From Actinomycetota bacterium (lineage in GTDB: Bacteria > Actinomycetota > Actinomycetes > Nanopelagicales > Nanopelagicaceae): 64,000 bases of DNA. Positions 37,981 through 48,219 of the stretch are shown here, one piece after another. A program made the position numbers and the translations under genes. How positions within the stretch are numbered: position 1 is the first letter of the stretch; the number at the start of each line of letters is the position of its first letter. The notes under the pieces were generated by a model. It was given only the letters and a program-made list of their open reading frames with translations. It did no database searches and was not told the origin of the DNA. The stretch is from assembly GCA_016870365.1 (NCBI GenBank), contig VGBW01000005.1, positions 1 through 64,000 on the forward strand, written 5' to 3'.

Positions 37981-39108
37981 TCACTCGTCATCATCGAGAT
38001 CTGCCCCGGCATTGACATCTTGTGCACCATCTAGACCAAAGGTGTGTTCGCTATCCCACTCAAGTGAGACTTTATCGCCGAGCCTGAGGTCATGAAGCCC
38101 TTCATCGTTTTGTTCAAAGACCACAAGCTCTAGATCCCATGGAGTTCTCACCAAATACTGTGTTGAGGTTCCTACAAAGGAGCGATCGGTAACTAGGCAC
38201 TCTTTAATGGAATTAACCCCGCTACCATCTAAGCGCAGTTTCTCGGGACGAACCCCAAGAAGGAGTGAATCGTTACTACTTGAGACTCTAGATTCAGGTA
38301 TCTCAAAGGTATGGCCCTTGGCACTTACCACTACTTTGCCGCCCGAGCGTGATTGAACCCTAACTTTGATCAAATTGCATTGACCTAGGAAGTTTGCCAC
38401 AAAGGCAGTCTTGGGCGCTTCATATAGTTCTGTCGCAGATCCCATCTGTTCAATCTTGCCTTGATTCATCACCGCAATGGTGTCAGCCATAGTCATAGCC
38501 TCTTCTTGGTCATGGGTGACATGGATAAAGGTGATTCCAACTTCCATCTGGATTCGCTTTAACTCAATCTGCATCTGACGCCTTAGCTTTAGATCAAGTG
38601 CCCCCAAGGGCTCATCAAGAAGTAATACTTCAGGGCGATTAACAATGGCTCTTGCCACAGCAATTCTCTGCTGTTGCCCACCAGAGAGTTGCCCAGGTTT
38701 GCGCTCTGCAAGATGGGCTAATTCAACAAGATCTAGCGCCTTTTCAACTTCACTCTTTACATCTTTGATTCCACGCCTTCTTAGACCAAAGGCAATATTC
38801 TCAAAGATGCTTAGGTGAGGGAAAAGCGCATAATTCTGAAATACGGTATTTACATTTCGGCGATATGGCTTCTGGGTGGTGATATCAGTATCACCAATAG
38901 AGATTGTTCCAGCAGATGGCTCCTCCAAACCTGCAATCATTCGAAGAGTTGTGGTCTTGCCACAGCCTGATGGTCCAAGCAGGGCAAAGAACGAACCATC
39001 AGGAATGGTCAAAGTCAGATCATCAACTGCGCAGAAATCTCCGTAACGCTTTGAGATGCGATTTAGAACTAAGTCGCCAGTATCTTGTAAGACCTTGGAA
39101 TTGGCCAT
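37981..39108 (-). CDS. potA: Spermidine/putrescine ABC transporter ATPase PotA
   Basis: 375-residue ATPase. Walker A GPSGCGKTT, Q-loop in NTVFQNYALFPHLS, signature LSGGQQQR, Walker B LLLDEPLGALD, H-loop THDQEEA, then a C-terminal TOBE domain. Ends in an unusual acidic tail (DVNAGADLDDDE). 21 nt downstream of potD. Confidence 0.94.
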   Translation of the reverse strand: MANSKVLQDTGDLVLNRISKRYGDFCAVDDLTLTIPDGSFFALLGPSGCGKTTTLRMIAGLEEPSAGTISIGDTDITTQKPYRRNVNTVFQNYALFPHLSIFENIAFGLRRRGIKDVKSEVEKALDLVELAHLAERKPGQLSGGQQQRIAVARAIVNRPEVLLLDEPLGALDLKLRRQMQIELKRIQMEVGITFIHVTHDQEEAMTMADTIAVMNQGKIEQMGSATELYEAPKTAFVANFLGQCNLIKVRVQSRSGGKVVVSAKGHTFEIPESRVSSSNDSLLLGVRPEKLRLDGSGVNSIKECLVTDRSFVGTSTQYLVRTPWDLELVVFEQNDEGLHDLRLGDKVSLEWDSEHTFGLDGAQDVNAGADLDDDE

Positions 39109-39129
39109 TACCTGCTAGCTACCAAGCCC

Positions 39130-40332
39130 CTAGTTGCCGACAGCTTCGTCAAAAGCAGCTTGAAAACTCGTGCTCTCATCAGCGGTAAGCGAACGGAAAA
39201 CCTTAACCTTCGCCAAGGTGGCTGCATCAGGGAAGATAAATGGGCTGGTGGCAAGATCTGGATCAATCTTCTCTAGCTCGCTCTGGGCTGCTTCAACTGG
39301 GCAGATGTAGTTGACATATGCGGCAACCTCAGCAGCAACTGCTGGTTCGTAATAATGATTCATCAGAAGCTCTGCGTTCTTCTTATGAGTTGATGTAGAG
39401 GGAACTAGAAGGTTATCGCTCCAGAGCGTTCCACCTGATTCTGGGATCGCAAAGTCAAACTTGCCATCATTTTCAGACTTGAGAATGAATAGGTCCCCAG
39501 ACCAGCCGATAACCGCTACGGCATCGCCATTTACTAGGTCTTCTGAGTATGAGTTTCCACGAACTTTTCTAATAAAGCCATCGGCAACTTTGCCCTTTAG
39601 GAAATCAATAGCATTCATATATTGATCTTCAGTGAAATCACTTGAAGGATCCACCCCTTGATACTGCAGGATGATTCCAATAGTGTCGCGTAGCTCTGAT
39701 AAGACCACAACTCGACCTTTATTGGCGGGAGCAAAGAGATCTTCCATGGTGCGAACGCCCTTCTTGATCTTCTCAACATTCCAGCCAAAGCCTGCAAAGC
39801 CTGATTGCCAGGTAAGTGAGTAGTTTCTTCCTGGATCAAAGCCCACATTTGCCAAGACTTCACGGATATTTGACTTATTCGGGATGTTTGCAGAGTCCAA
39901 TTCTTGGGCATATCCCATTTCAATCCAGCGCGCTGCCATCCAATCTGTTGGAGTGACGATGTCATATCCAATATCAGATCCGATTCCTAATTGACCTTGC
40001 ACTTTTCCATAGAAGGTGTTGTTATCGTCTATATCTTCGGTGTAGGTAGCCTTAATTCCTGTGGCATCTTCAAAAACTTTGAGGGTTGGGTACTCCTTAG
40101 TATCCTCGTTGTAATCTAGATAAAGTGGCCAGTTCGCCCAGCGAACGATCTTTTCGCTATCGCTAACATCAACCACGCCCTCTGCTTCACTCTCTGTCGA
40201 TCCGGTCCCGCAGGCAGCAAGGGTGCTCGCTCCTGCAATAGCTCCCGCTCCAACTAAGAGTGAGCGGCGAGTGACTTGGGCGCGAATGATAGAACGAGCC
40301 TCTGGTGATAAGTTACCTGAATCTTTTCTCAT
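39130..40332 (-). CDS. potD: Spermidine/putrescine-binding lipoprotein PotD
   Basis: 400-residue solute-binding protein. The N-terminus has a twin-arginine motif (TRRSLLVG) followed by a hydrophobic stretch and a lipobox LAAC, so it is predicted to be a Tat-exported lipoprotein anchored outside the membrane. Polyamine-binding family features include WANWPLYLD, VVTPTDWMAARW and GDAVAVIGWSGD. Start set at ATG 40332; a TTG at 40374 is in frame. It directly follows the aldehyde dehydrogenase gene. Specificity among polyamines is not fixed. Confidence 0.92.
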   Translation of the reverse strand: MRKDSGNLSPEARSIIRAQVTRRSLLVGAGAIAGASTLAACGTGSTESEAEGVVDVSDSEKIVRWANWPLYLDYNEDTKEYPTLKVFEDATGIKATYTEDIDDNNTFYGKVQGQLGIGSDIGYDIVTPTDWMAARWIEMGYAQELDSANIPNKSNIREVLANVGFDPGRNYSLTWQSGFAGFGWNVEKIKKGVRTMEDLFAPANKGRVVVLSELRDTIGIILQYQGVDPSSDFTEDQYMNAIDFLKGKVADGFIRKVRGNSYSEDLVNGDAVAVIGWSGDLFILKSENDGKFDFAIPESGGTLWSDNLLVPSTSTHKKNAELLMNHYYEPAVAAEVAAYVNYICPVEAAQSELEKIDPDLATSPFIFPDAATLAKVKVFRSLTADESTSFQAAFDEAVGN

Positions 40333-40378
40333 CTCTTTACTTTCTCTAGTTGGGGATGCTTGTAATTTGGGCAATCTA

Positions 40379-41806
40379 TCAGACGTTGAGATTTGTCATA
40401 ACATGTTTGATGCGGGTGTATTCCTCGAATCCATAGCCTGAGAGGTCCTTGCCATGGCCTGAATGCTTGAATCCCCCATGAGGCATCTCGGCAACCATGG
40501 GGATATGGGTGTTAATCCAGACGCAACCAAAGTCAAAGGCCTTAGCCATGCGCATCGCACGGCCATGATCTTTAGTCCAAACGCTTGATGCCAGGCCATA
40601 TTTCACACCATTGGCAAAACGGACTGCCTCTGCTTCATCAATGAATTTTTGGATAGTGATAACCGGTGCGAAGATCTCACTTTGAATCATCTCGTCATCT
40701 TGTCGCAGGTCAGCAACCACTGTTGGGTTCCAGAAATATCCTGGGCGATTGATAGCGCTGCCGCCAGCGGTGATCCTGGCATGGGCTGGAGCGCGATCGA
40801 TAAAGCCCTTTACTCTGGCCAATTGATTGGCATTATTCACCGGCCCAACTAGCACATCTTCATCTGGCATGCCGACCTTGATCACATTCTTAGCCTGCTC
40901 ACTTAAGAGGGCTACCACATCCTCATAGGCGCTAGCTTCAACTAGAACTCTGGTTGCTGCGGTGCAATCTTGTCCGGCATTGAAATATCCAGCAACAGCA
41001 ATCCACTGGCAAGCGGCCTCAATATTTGCATCATCAAAGATAGCTACTGGAGCCTTACCGCCAAGTTCTAGATGGATTCTCTTTAGATCCTTGGCTGCGC
41101 TACTGGCAACCTCCATACCGGCCTTAACTGAGCCAGTAATAGAGACAAACTGCGGAATTTCATGTTCAACTAGGCGTCTTCCAGTCTCTCTATCTCCAAC
41201 CACAACATTTATTACACCCTCGGGCAAGAACTCTTGCATTAGCTCTGCCATCCATAGAGTTGAAACTGGAGTGGTATCACTTGGCTTTAGAACCACAGTA
41301 TTTCCAGCAGCTATTGCTGGCGCCCACTTCCAAACGGCCATCATCATTGGATAGTTCCATGGAGTGACCTGAGCACAGACTCCAATTGGTTCACGGCGAA
41401 CAAATGAGGTGTGGCCCTTGGAATATTCGGCAGCAGAGCGTCCCTCTAGATGGCGAGCTGCTCCTGCAAAGAATCTGATCTGATCAAGCATTGGACCAAT
41501 TTCTTCAGCGCGAGTTACCGCAATTGGTTTGCCTGTATTCTCACTTTCAATTCCGATTAGTTCCTCGGAGCGGTTTTCAATGGCATCTGCGATCTTATTG
41601 ATAGCTTTCTGACGCTCACCTGGTGTGCTCTCTTTCCAAATCTCAAAGGCGCTCCCCGCTGCCTGCATAGCCTTATCAATGTCAGCAGCGTTTGAAACCG
41701 GAGCCTTAGCAAAGATTTGCCCCGTTGATGGATTGATTAGATCTTGCGTCTTATCTGAGGAGGATGGAACAGATTTACCATTAATGAAATTTTGTAGCGT
41801 CTTCAC
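40379..41806 (-). CDS. Aldehyde dehydrogenase, gamma-aminobutyraldehyde type
   Basis: NAD(P)-dependent aldehyde dehydrogenase of 475 residues. Catalytic Cys281 (FNAGQDCTAATRV), general base Glu247 (LELGGKAP), Asn151 (TPWNYP) and GSVKAG cofactor loop. Position before potD and near gabT suggests oxidation of 4-aminobutyraldehyde or 4-guanidinobutyraldehyde. Start GTG 41806 with GGAGG upstream. Succinate semialdehyde is another possible substrate. Confidence 0.88.
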   Translation of the reverse strand: MKTLQNFINGKSVPSSSDKTQDLINPSTGQIFAKAPVSNAADIDKAMQAAGSAFEIWKESTPGERQKAINKIADAIENRSEELIGIESENTGKPIAVTRAEEIGPMLDQIRFFAGAARHLEGRSAAEYSKGHTSFVRREPIGVCAQVTPWNYPMMMAVWKWAPAIAAGNTVVLKPSDTTPVSTLWMAELMQEFLPEGVINVVVGDRETGRRLVEHEIPQFVSITGSVKAGMEVASSAAKDLKRIHLELGGKAPVAIFDDANIEAACQWIAVAGYFNAGQDCTAATRVLVEASAYEDVVALLSEQAKNVIKVGMPDEDVLVGPVNNANQLARVKGFIDRAPAHARITAGGSAINRPGYFWNPTVVADLRQDDEMIQSEIFAPVITIQKFIDEAEAVRFANGVKYGLASSVWTKDHGRAMRMAKAFDFGCVWINTHIPMVAEMPHGGFKHSGHGKDLSGYGFEEYTRIKHVMTNLNV

Positions 41807-41840
41807 GGAAAACCTCCATAGTTGGTCGGGCTTGGAAGTT

Positions 41841-41869
41841 TAGTTAACTACTGCCCTTGCTATCAAGGG
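41841..41869. promoter_or_regulatory. Palindrome and hairpin before the aldehyde dehydrogenase-pot operon
   Basis: TAGTTAACTA (41841-41850) is a perfect 10-nt palindrome. Next to it CCCTTG-4-CAAGGG (41854-41869) is a perfect 6-bp hairpin. Neither is followed by a T-tract, so a terminator for rlmN is doubtful. Lying 35-63 nt before the start codon, they could be operator sites for the polyamine operon. Confidence 0.45.
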
Positions 41870-41888
41870 ATGGAAAGGAGGGCATCAT

Positions 41889-42995
41889 CTAAGGCTTACC
41901 AGCTGCTGCCAATTGACCACAGGCTCCATCAATCTCACGTCCCCTAGTGTCACGAACTGTTACCGGAACCCCATACTTCTCTAAGGTTCTAACGAAGGCG
42001 ATCTCATCTTCTTTTCTAGAGGCCGTCCACTTCGAGCCGGGGGTGGGATTTAGTGGTATTAGATTGACATGGGCATAGCGATTCTTTACTAACCTTCCCA
42101 ACAGATCTGCTCTCCACTTCTGATCATTGATGTCTCTAATGAGAGCGTATTCGATGGAATACCTTCTCCCAGTCATCGCTACATACCTATCTGCAGCGCT
42201 TAATACTTCTTTGACCTTCCATCTGCAATTTACTGGAACAAGGGTGTCACGAAGTTCATCATCTGGGGCGTGAAGTGAGACCGCTAGGGTAATCTGTAGA
42301 TCCTCAAGGGTTAACTTCTCAATTCCTGGAACTAATCCAACAGTTGAAATAGTCACCGATCTTGCCCCAATGCCTAACCCATCTGGTTGTGGGGTGATCG
42401 TGTTTCTAACGCTCTTCAGCACCGCGTTGTAATTGGCCAGCGGCTCACCCATTCCCATAAAGACCACATTAGAGAGACGGGTTGGCCCTCCAGCAAACTC
42501 TCCACTAGCACAGGCACGTGCGGCAGTTACTACCTGAGAAGTTATCTCGCCTGCTGTGAGATTTCTTGCTAATCCAGCTTGCCCAGTAGCGCAGAAAGGA
42601 CAGTTCATCCCACATCCTGCTTGAGATGAGATACAGACCGTGGTTCTATCTTTATATCGCATCAGAACAGTTTCGACTAGAACTCCGTCATGTAAGCGCC
42701 AGAGATCTTTCCTAGTCTTTCCTTTATCGCACTCAACTTGGCCAAGTGGAGTTAGAAGTATGGGAAGAAAGTGCTCAGCAACTAGCGGGCGCATTGCAGC
42801 TGGTATATCGCTCCATGAATCAGGGCTCTCGTTGTAATGGGTGAAGTAATGAGTAACTATCTGATTCGCTCTAAATGCTGGAAGGCCTAAGGACTCTGCC
42901 TTGGCACGTCTTTCTGCAATGGTTAGATCTGCCAGGTGCTCTGGGGCTCTCTTATTGGGCTTTATCTCGTCAAAGACTAATTTGATCTCGCTCAT
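41889..42995 (-). CDS. rlmN: Dual-specificity RNA methyltransferase RlmN
   Basis: Radical-SAM enzyme methylating C2 of A2503 in 23S rRNA and A37 in some tRNAs. CxxxCxxC at 128/132/135 ([11 protein letters not shown]), GMGEPLANY motif, and the C-terminal catalytic cysteine in DGACGQL. 368 residues. Start overlaps cdsA end by 4 nt. Confidence 0.95.
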   Translation of the reverse strand: MSEIKLVFDEIKPNKRAPEHLADLTIAERRAKAESLGLPAFRANQIVTHYFTHYNESPDSWSDIPAAMRPLVAEHFLPILLTPLGQVECDKGKTRKDLWRLHDGVLVETVLMRYKDRTTVCISSQAGCGMNCPFCATGQAGLARNLTAGEITSQVVTAARACASGEFAGGPTRLSNVVFMGMGEPLANYNAVLKSVRNTITPQPDGLGIGARSVTISTVGLVPGIEKLTLEDLQITLAVSLHAPDDELRDTLVPVNCRWKVKEVLSAADRYVAMTGRRYSIEYALIRDINDQKWRADLLGRLVKNRYAHVNLIPLNPTPGSKWTASRKEDEIAFVRTLEKYGVPVTVRDTRGREIDGACGQLAAAGKP

Positions 42996-43849
42996 ACAAA
43001 GCGCTTTAAGATTTCAATAACACACCAGAGCAGTGGAGCAGTGATCAACACTGAATCGAGGCGATCCAGCATCCCACCATGCCCTGGAAGAAGAGTCCCC
43101 ATATCTTTGATAGATAGATCTCGCTTGATACCACTTTCCAGAAGATCGCCAACCGTCGCTGCTAGAGCTCCAGCACATCCTGCAAGGGCTCCAATGATTG
43201 GGTGATAATCAAGTAGATAATAAAAAGCTAGAGCAGCTCCTATAGCGCTAAGAATCAGCCCTCCGATAAATCCCTCCCAGCTCTTCTTTGGCGAGATCTT
43301 TGGAGCAAGGCGGTGTTTACCAAATAGCACTCCAATAGCCCAAGCAAAAGTATCGTTACAGGCCACCATGATTACCAATGTTGAAATGTAGTAAAAGCCC
43401 TCGCTAGATCTAGCAAGTAAGAGAATAAAGCCAGCGACAAAGCCAGGATACAGAAGCGCAAATGCCGAAGCGGTAGCTCTATCGACAAAGCCATCGACCC
43501 CCCCGAGCAGGACGATAAAGAGATTGAAAATTAGGGAAATCACCATTGAAACAGTTAGGCCTTCAAGTCCACCAATCCAAGTACTTGAAAGAATCAAGGT
43601 AGTTGATAGTGCAAGCGATAGGTAATTCGAGGAGATACCGCGAGCTCTAAAAGCAGCTGCTAGTTCCTTCAATGCAATCAACACCGCTACTGTCACAAAG
43701 GCTGCAAAAGCAAGTGTGGCATATGCCATGGTGGAAAAGACAATGGCGAGAAGAAACAAGCCCACAAAAATCGATGGAATTAGTTTTCGCCCTGCCTTCT
43801 TATTCATCGCCTCATTAATTGAGTGAAGGTCGCTCATAGTTTGCCTCAA
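42992..43849 (-). CDS. cdsA: Phosphatidate cytidylyltransferase
   Basis: Makes CDP-diacylglycerol, the precursor used by PgsA. Multi-pass membrane protein of 285 residues with the CdsA signature in [25 protein letters not shown] near the C-terminus. Three nt after frr. The frr-cdsA-rlmN order is typical of Actinobacteria. Confidence 0.93.
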   Translation of the reverse strand: MRQTMSDLHSINEAMNKKAGRKLIPSIFVGLFLLAIVFSTMAYATLAFAAFVTVAVLIALKELAAAFRARGISSNYLSLALSTTLILSSTWIGGLEGLTVSMVISLIFNLFIVLLGGVDGFVDRATASAFALLYPGFVAGFILLLARSSEGFYYISTLVIMVACNDTFAWAIGVLFGKHRLAPKISPKKSWEGFIGGLILSAIGAALAFYYLLDYHPIIGALAGCAGALAATVGDLLESGIKRDLSIKDMGTLLPGHGGMLDRLDSVLITAPLLWCVIEILKRFV

Positions 43850-43851
43850 AG

Positions 43852-44412
43852 TTAGACTTCGAGAAGTTCGGCTTCCTTATGCTTTAGCATCAGATCAACT
43901 TTAGCCACATGATCAGAGGTCACCTTCTCTAGCTCTTTTTCAGCGCGAGAGAGCTCGTCTTTGCCAATCTGGCCATCTTTTTCTAGCTTCTCCATCGCCT
44001 CCTTAGCAGCTCGTCTTATGCTTCTAATAGAAATCTTGGAATCCTCAGCTTTGGTCTTTGCCACCTTTATAAACTCTTTACGTCTCTCTTCTGTCAATTG
44101 TGGGAAATTAATGCGAATTACGGTGCCATCTGCCCCGGGATTAACGCCTAAGTCTGATTCCCTAATTGACTTCTCAATTGAGGTAATTGCTCCCTTGTCA
44201 AAAGGTGTGATTGTCGCAGTCCTGGCCTCAGGAACTTGAATTGTCGCCAATTGTGATAAGGGGGTGAGGGTTCCGTAATACTCCACCATGATCTTGGCAA
44301 ACATTGAAGGATGAGCTCTTCCAGTTCTAATAGCAGCGAATTCTTCCTTAGCTACATCTACCGCCTTATTCATCTTGGTGTTGGTATCGGCAATTACAGA
44401 TTGGATGGTCAT
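43852..44412 (-). CDS. frr: Ribosome recycling factor
   Basis: 186 residues. Splits post-termination ribosomes with EF-G. Motifs ILRTGRAHPS-type segment EEFAAIRTGRAHPSMFAKI and IRINFPQLTEERRKEF, and the coiled-coil helical arm toward the end. In the rpsB-tsf-pyrH-frr order. Confidence 0.96.
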   Translation of the reverse strand: MTIQSVIADTNTKMNKAVDVAKEEFAAIRTGRAHPSMFAKIMVEYYGTLTPLSQLATIQVPEARTATITPFDKGAITSIEKSIRESDLGVNPGADGTVIRINFPQLTEERRKEFIKVAKTKAEDSKISIRSIRRAAKEAMEKLEKDGQIGKDELSRAEKELEKVTSDHVAKVDLMLKHKEAELLEV

Positions 44413-44423
44413 AGCGTTTTTCC

Positions 44424-45146
44424 TTAGTTGACTAAAGTTCCGATTGCCTCGCCACGAACTGCGCGTGCAATATTGCCGTTTTCAAGAAGGTCAAATACCA
44501 CGATAGGCAATTGGTTCTCGCGGCAGAGGCTAAATGCTGCAGCATCGGCTACAGCAAGAGATTCTGATAACACTTGATCATATGAAATGAAGTCATAACG
44601 CCGGGCGCTCTTATCTTTTCTTGGATCTGCCGAGTAGACCCCATCGACCCCGCTCTTAGCAAGCAGGAGCGCCTCTACCCCAATTTCTAACGCTCGCTGC
44701 GCCGCCACAGTGTCGGTGGTAAAAAATGGCATACCGGCACCCGCGCCAAAGATAACTACTCGACCTTTTTCTAAGTGACGGATTGATCTGCGTGGAACAT
44801 ATGGCTCTGCCACTTGCCCCATGGCAATGGCTGTTTGAACTCGAGTATCGATTCCCTCTTTCTCTAGGAAATCCTGAAGGGCTAGGCAATTCATTACCGT
44901 TCCTAGCATTCCCATGTAATCTGCTCTTGCTCGATCCATGCCGCGCTCTTGAAGTTCTGCGCCTCTAAAATAATTGCCCCCGCCAACTACGATGGCGATT
45001 TCTGTGCCAGAGCGAACTACTTCGGCAATCTGCTGAGCAACGCCATGAACTACATCAGGATCTACGCCAACGCCTTTTGAACCGCCAAAGACCTCACCAG
45101 ATAATTTAAGGAGTACTCGCTTATAGCTCTTGCGCTTATCTGCCAT
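44424..45146 (-). CDS. pyrH: Uridylate kinase
   Basis: Phosphorylates UMP to UDP. 240-residue amino-acid kinase fold with [22 protein letters not shown] and [23 protein letters not shown]. In the standard translation-factor cluster between tsf and frr. Confidence 0.96.
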   Translation of the reverse strand: MADKRKSYKRVLLKLSGEVFGGSKGVGVDPDVVHGVAQQIAEVVRSGTEIAIVVGGGNYFRGAELQERGMDRARADYMGMLGTVMNCLALQDFLEKEGIDTRVQTAIAMGQVAEPYVPRRSIRHLEKGRVVIFGAGAGMPFFTTDTVAAQRALEIGVEALLLAKSGVDGVYSADPRKDKSARRYDFISYDQVLSESLAVADAAAFSLCRENQLPIVVFDLLENGNIARAVRGEAIGTLVN

Positions 45147-45188
45147 ATCGCCACTCCTTGAGATATCTAGAGATCTACGGAAATAACT

Positions 45189-46016
45189 TTACTGTCCTAC
45201 TCGGAATCGATAGAAGGCTGACACGGAATTTTGCGCCTCAGACAAGACGGCAGCAACGCTCCTCTTCAGATCCTTGGCATAGGCCTGCTCAAGTAGGGCA
45301 ACCTCTTTGATAAAGCCGGTGACTCGCCCTTCGGTGATCTTGGCTATGGCCTCCTCGGGCTTGCCCTCATTCTTAGCAGTCTCTTGCGCAACTTTGCGCT
45401 CATGATCTATAGCCTCAGATGGAACAGATGCGCGATCTAGGTATTGCGGAGCAAAGGCGGCAATATGTTGAGCAATATCTTTTCCAATCACTGCATCAGC
45501 TCTAGCCAGTGCTACCAATACTCCAACTTGTGGTGGCAGATCAGGGCTGGTGCGATGAAGATACTGCGCATTGGCAGTGCCTTGAATTACCGCCAATCTT
45601 CTCAGCTCGACCTTCTCGCCCATGGTGGCATTTGCTTCATCTATTAGCTCTTGCACAGCCTTTCCTGTTGCCAGCTTTGAGGCTAGAAAGGCGGCCAGGT
45701 CCTTCTGCTTTGAGACAAATAAGTGTTCAAGTAGCTCGTTAGCCACCGCCTGGAAACGCTCTCCCTTAGCAACGAAGTCTGTTTCGCAGTCTAGTTCCAA
45801 CATCACCGAGGTATCACCTTCAGATTTTGCAGCGATGAGCCCGTTAGAGGTGGCTCTGCCCTCACGCTTGGTGACCCCTTTGAGGCCTTTGACTCGGATA
45901 ATTTCAACTGCCTTATCAAAGTCTCCCGCGGATTCAACTAAAGCTCTCTTGCAATCGACCATGCCGGCTGCAGTTGCTTCCCGAAGCCTTCTAACATCAG
46001 CTGCTGAATATGACAC
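45189..46016 (-). CDS. tsf: Elongation factor Ts
   Basis: Nucleotide exchange factor for EF-Tu. N-terminal UBA-like part VRRLREATAAGMVDCKRAL, then CETDFVAKGERFQ, a core motif contacting EF-Tu. 275 residues. The GTG start at 46016 directly follows the rpsB stop (TAG GTG), so translation is probably coupled. Confidence 0.96.
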   Translation of the reverse strand: MSYSAADVRRLREATAAGMVDCKRALVESAGDFDKAVEIIRVKGLKGVTKREGRATSNGLIAAKSEGDTSVMLELDCETDFVAKGERFQAVANELLEHLFVSKQKDLAAFLASKLATGKAVQELIDEANATMGEKVELRRLAVIQGTANAQYLHRTSPDLPPQVGVLVALARADAVIGKDIAQHIAAFAPQYLDRASVPSEAIDHERKVAQETAKNEGKPEEAIAKITEGRVTGFIKEVALLEQAYAKDLKRSVAAVLSEAQNSVSAFYRFRVGQ

Positions 46017-46838
46017 CTATGCTCCCTGACTCTCACCTGGCGCATCGCTCGGTCCTGCCAGCAATTCCTTCTCCCAATCAGCAAGTGGCTCACCAGCAGC
46101 TACGCTTTCATCAGCGCTCTTGGCAGCATCCATCGCCTCTTTAGCAACAATTGCAGAACGTGCTTGAAGGCCAGCGGCAACAGCATCGGCTATGACTCGA
46201 GTAAGAAGAGTTACTGAACGAATAGCATCATCATTGCCTGGAATCTTGAAATCCACTTCATCGGGATCGCAGTTTGTATCAAGGATGGCAATCACTGGAA
46301 TACCAAGCTTATGAGCCTCAGCAACTGCTATATGCTCCTTCTTGGTATCAACCACCCAAACCGCAGATGGCAACTTAGTCATATTACGGATTCCATCTAG
46401 GTTCTTATGTAGCTTCTCGCGCTCACGGCGGAGAAGTAGTAGTTCTTTCTTAGTTAGGACTTGATCATTTGATGCCTCAAGGGCTTCTAACTCCTTGAGT
46501 CTCTGTATGCGCTTGTAGACAGTTGGGAAGTTGGTAAGCATTCCTCCGAGCCACCGCTCAGTTACATAAGGCATTCCAACTCGAGTGGCTTGAGACTTTA
46601 TAGGCTCTTGGGCCTGCTTCTTGGTTCCTACGAAAAGTAGGTGACCACCTTTTGCAACGCTATCTCTAACAAAGTCATAGGTCTTATCGATCAGAGCTAG
46701 TGATTGCTGGATATCGATGATGTAGATTCCGTTGCGCTCGGTGAAGATGAAGCGCTTCATCTTGGGATTCCAACGACGAGTCTGGTGTCCGAAATGAACC
46801 CCGCTATCGAGGAGTTCTCGCATTGTTACAACCGCCAT
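46017..46838 (-). CDS. rpsB: 30S ribosomal protein S2
   Basis: 273 residues. [39 protein letters not shown] and the [17 protein letters not shown] stretch are diagnostic. Start ATG 46838 with AAGGAG upstream at 9 nt; the upstream 46865 start is not needed. Upstream leader of about 280 bp contains two hairpins. Confidence 0.97.
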   Translation of the reverse strand: MAVVTMRELLDSGVHFGHQTRRWNPKMKRFIFTERNGIYIIDIQQSLALIDKTYDFVRDSVAKGGHLLFVGTKKQAQEPIKSQATRVGMPYVTERWLGGMLTNFPTVYKRIQRLKELEALEASNDQVLTKKELLLLRREREKLHKNLDGIRNMTKLPSAVWVVDTKKEHIAVAEAHKLGIPVIAILDTNCDPDEVDFKIPGNDDAIRSVTLLTRVIADAVAAGLQARSAIVAKEAMDAAKSADESVAAGEPLADWEKELLAGPSDAPGESQGA

Positions 46839-46924
46839 GGCGGCACGCTCCTTAAGTGCGAACATCTTGTCCGCATCGGTTAATGAACCAACAATCTGTT
46901 AGTTCTCTAGCGCCTAGGCACCGA

Positions 46925-47026
46925 CTGGCTCGCTCAAAGCCAGACCGAAATGGTTTCCTCAACCAACCACAGCGTGTGTAACTGAATGAAGTAGACGCGT
47001 GAAGTCACAGAGGTTCTAACTCTGTG
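46925..47026. promoter_or_regulatory. Two hairpins in the rpsB leader / rpsB-glpX gap
   Basis: CTGGCT-7-AGCCAG lies at 46925-46943 and CACAGAG-7-CTCTGTG at 47006-47026, both perfect. No T-tract follows either on the minus strand. They may be S2 autoregulatory structures or divergent-promoter elements. The remainder of 46839-47122 shows nothing else recognisable. Confidence 0.4.
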
Positions 47027-47122
47027 CTGGCCAAATCCTACCTGACCCACAACCCCGCTTTTCCCACCACCACCCGCCTGAAATGGCCTCGATAGTAGAG
47101 GGCTAAGGGCAGATTTGCCCCC

Positions 47123-47287
47123 GTGAAAATCACCGCTCTTCTAACCGCATTTCTCATCGGCCTGGTCGCAGGAATCAGTTTTTCGCCACTATCAGCAAAA
47201 GAGATCTCGACAATTTCGCAGATGGGAGACGTTCGCCGGGGTATAGATTGGGAGGTATGGCATCTACCCAACCTTCCAGAAACTTAG
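47123..47287 (+). CDS. Small membrane/secreted protein candidate
   Basis: 54-residue open frame from GTG. It begins with [20 protein letters not shown], like a signal peptide or membrane anchor, followed by a short polar tail. The frame overlaps the glpX start by 31 nt. No family recognised. Many Actinobacteria have a DUF4245 membrane protein beside glpX; this could be a shortened relic of it, but that is a guess. Confidence 0.3.
   Translation: MKITALLTAFLIGLVAGISFSPLSAKEISTISQMGDVRRGIDWEVWHLPNLPET
47244..47249 (+). promoter_or_regulatory. -10 element for glpX (possibly leaderless)
   Basis: TAGATT ends 7 nt before ATG 47257. The intervening GGGAGGT is only one nt from the start codon, too close for normal Shine-Dalgarno use, which favours a leaderless transcript. 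Confidence 0.4.
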
Positions 47288-48216
47288 CATTAGAGCTGGT
47301 ACGAGTAACTGAGACTGCAGCAATTGCAGCCTCTCGCTGGGTGGGGCGTGGTGCCAAAAATGATGCTGATCAAGCAGCGGTAGATGGCATGCGAAAGATG
47401 ATTAATACCGTTTCAATGGACGGAGTAATCGTCATTGGTGAGGGTGAGAAAGATCAAGCGCCGATGTTATTCAATGGCGAAAGGGTGGGTGATGGAGATG
47501 GTCCATCAGTAGATGTTGCGGTAGACCCGATTGATGGAACAACTCTAACTGCTAAGGGAATGAATAATGCCATTAGCGTAATCGCACTTGCTGAGCGGGG
47601 AAGCATGTTCGATCCCACCACTGTTTTCTATATGCAGAAACTAGTAGTGGGCCCGGAAGCAGCTGATGTCGTTGATATTACCGCGCCAGTGAAGGAGAAC
47701 TTGAGGAGGATAGCTAAAGCCAAGCGTCGTGACATTGAATCCTTGACTGTGGTGCTTCTTGATAGGCCAAGGCATGATCAGTTAGTTAAAGATATCCGAG
47801 AAGCTGGGGCCAGAATCAAATTTATTACCGATGGCGATGTAGCAGGAGCTGTGGAAGCAGCCCGAGATGAGACCGGAATTGATGCCCTAATGGGAATTGG
47901 GGGAACTCCCGAAGGAATCATTGCCGCCTGTGCCATGAAGTGTTTGGGAGGAGTGATTCAAGCAATCCTGCATCCGAGGGATGAGGCAGAGAGGGAGAAG
48001 GCGATAGCAAATGGAGTGGATCTAGGTAAAGTATTGACCACCAATGATCTAGTCTCAGGAGAGAACGCCTTCTTTGCTGCTACCGGGATCACTGATGGTG
48101 AGCTATTAAAGGGAATTCGCTTCACAGATCGCTGCATTCAATCTAACTCGATTGTGATGCGCTCCCGCTCCAAGACAATTCGCTTTATTTCCAGCGAGCA
48201 TCCCCTGAAAGATTAG
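47257..48216 (+). CDS. glpX: Fructose-1,6-bisphosphatase class II
   Basis: Gluconeogenic enzyme hydrolysing fructose-1,6-bisphosphate. 319 residues. [53 protein letters not shown] and [18 protein letters not shown] identify GlpX. Start set at ATG 47257 to match the family; an in-frame TTG at 47248 adds three residues. Ends 3 nt from the convergent xerC. Confidence 0.96.
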   Translation: MASTQPSRNLALELVRVTETAAIAASRWVGRGAKNDADQAAVDGMRKMINTVSMDGVIVIGEGEKDQAPMLFNGERVGDGDGPSVDVAVDPIDGTTLTAKGMNNAISVIALAERGSMFDPTTVFYMQKLVVGPEAADVVDITAPVKENLRRIAKAKRRDIESLTVVLLDRPRHDQLVKDIREAGARIKFITDGDVAGAVEAARDETGIDALMGIGGTPEGIIAACAMKCLGGVIQAILHPRDEAEREKAIANGVDLGKVLTTNDLVSGENAFFAATGITDGELLKGIRFTDRCIQSNSIVMRSRSKTIRFISSEHPLKD

Positions 48217-48219
48217 CTC

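Noticed and set aside
41854-41869. rlmN terminator
   Set aside because: The 6-bp hairpin is not followed by a T-tract.
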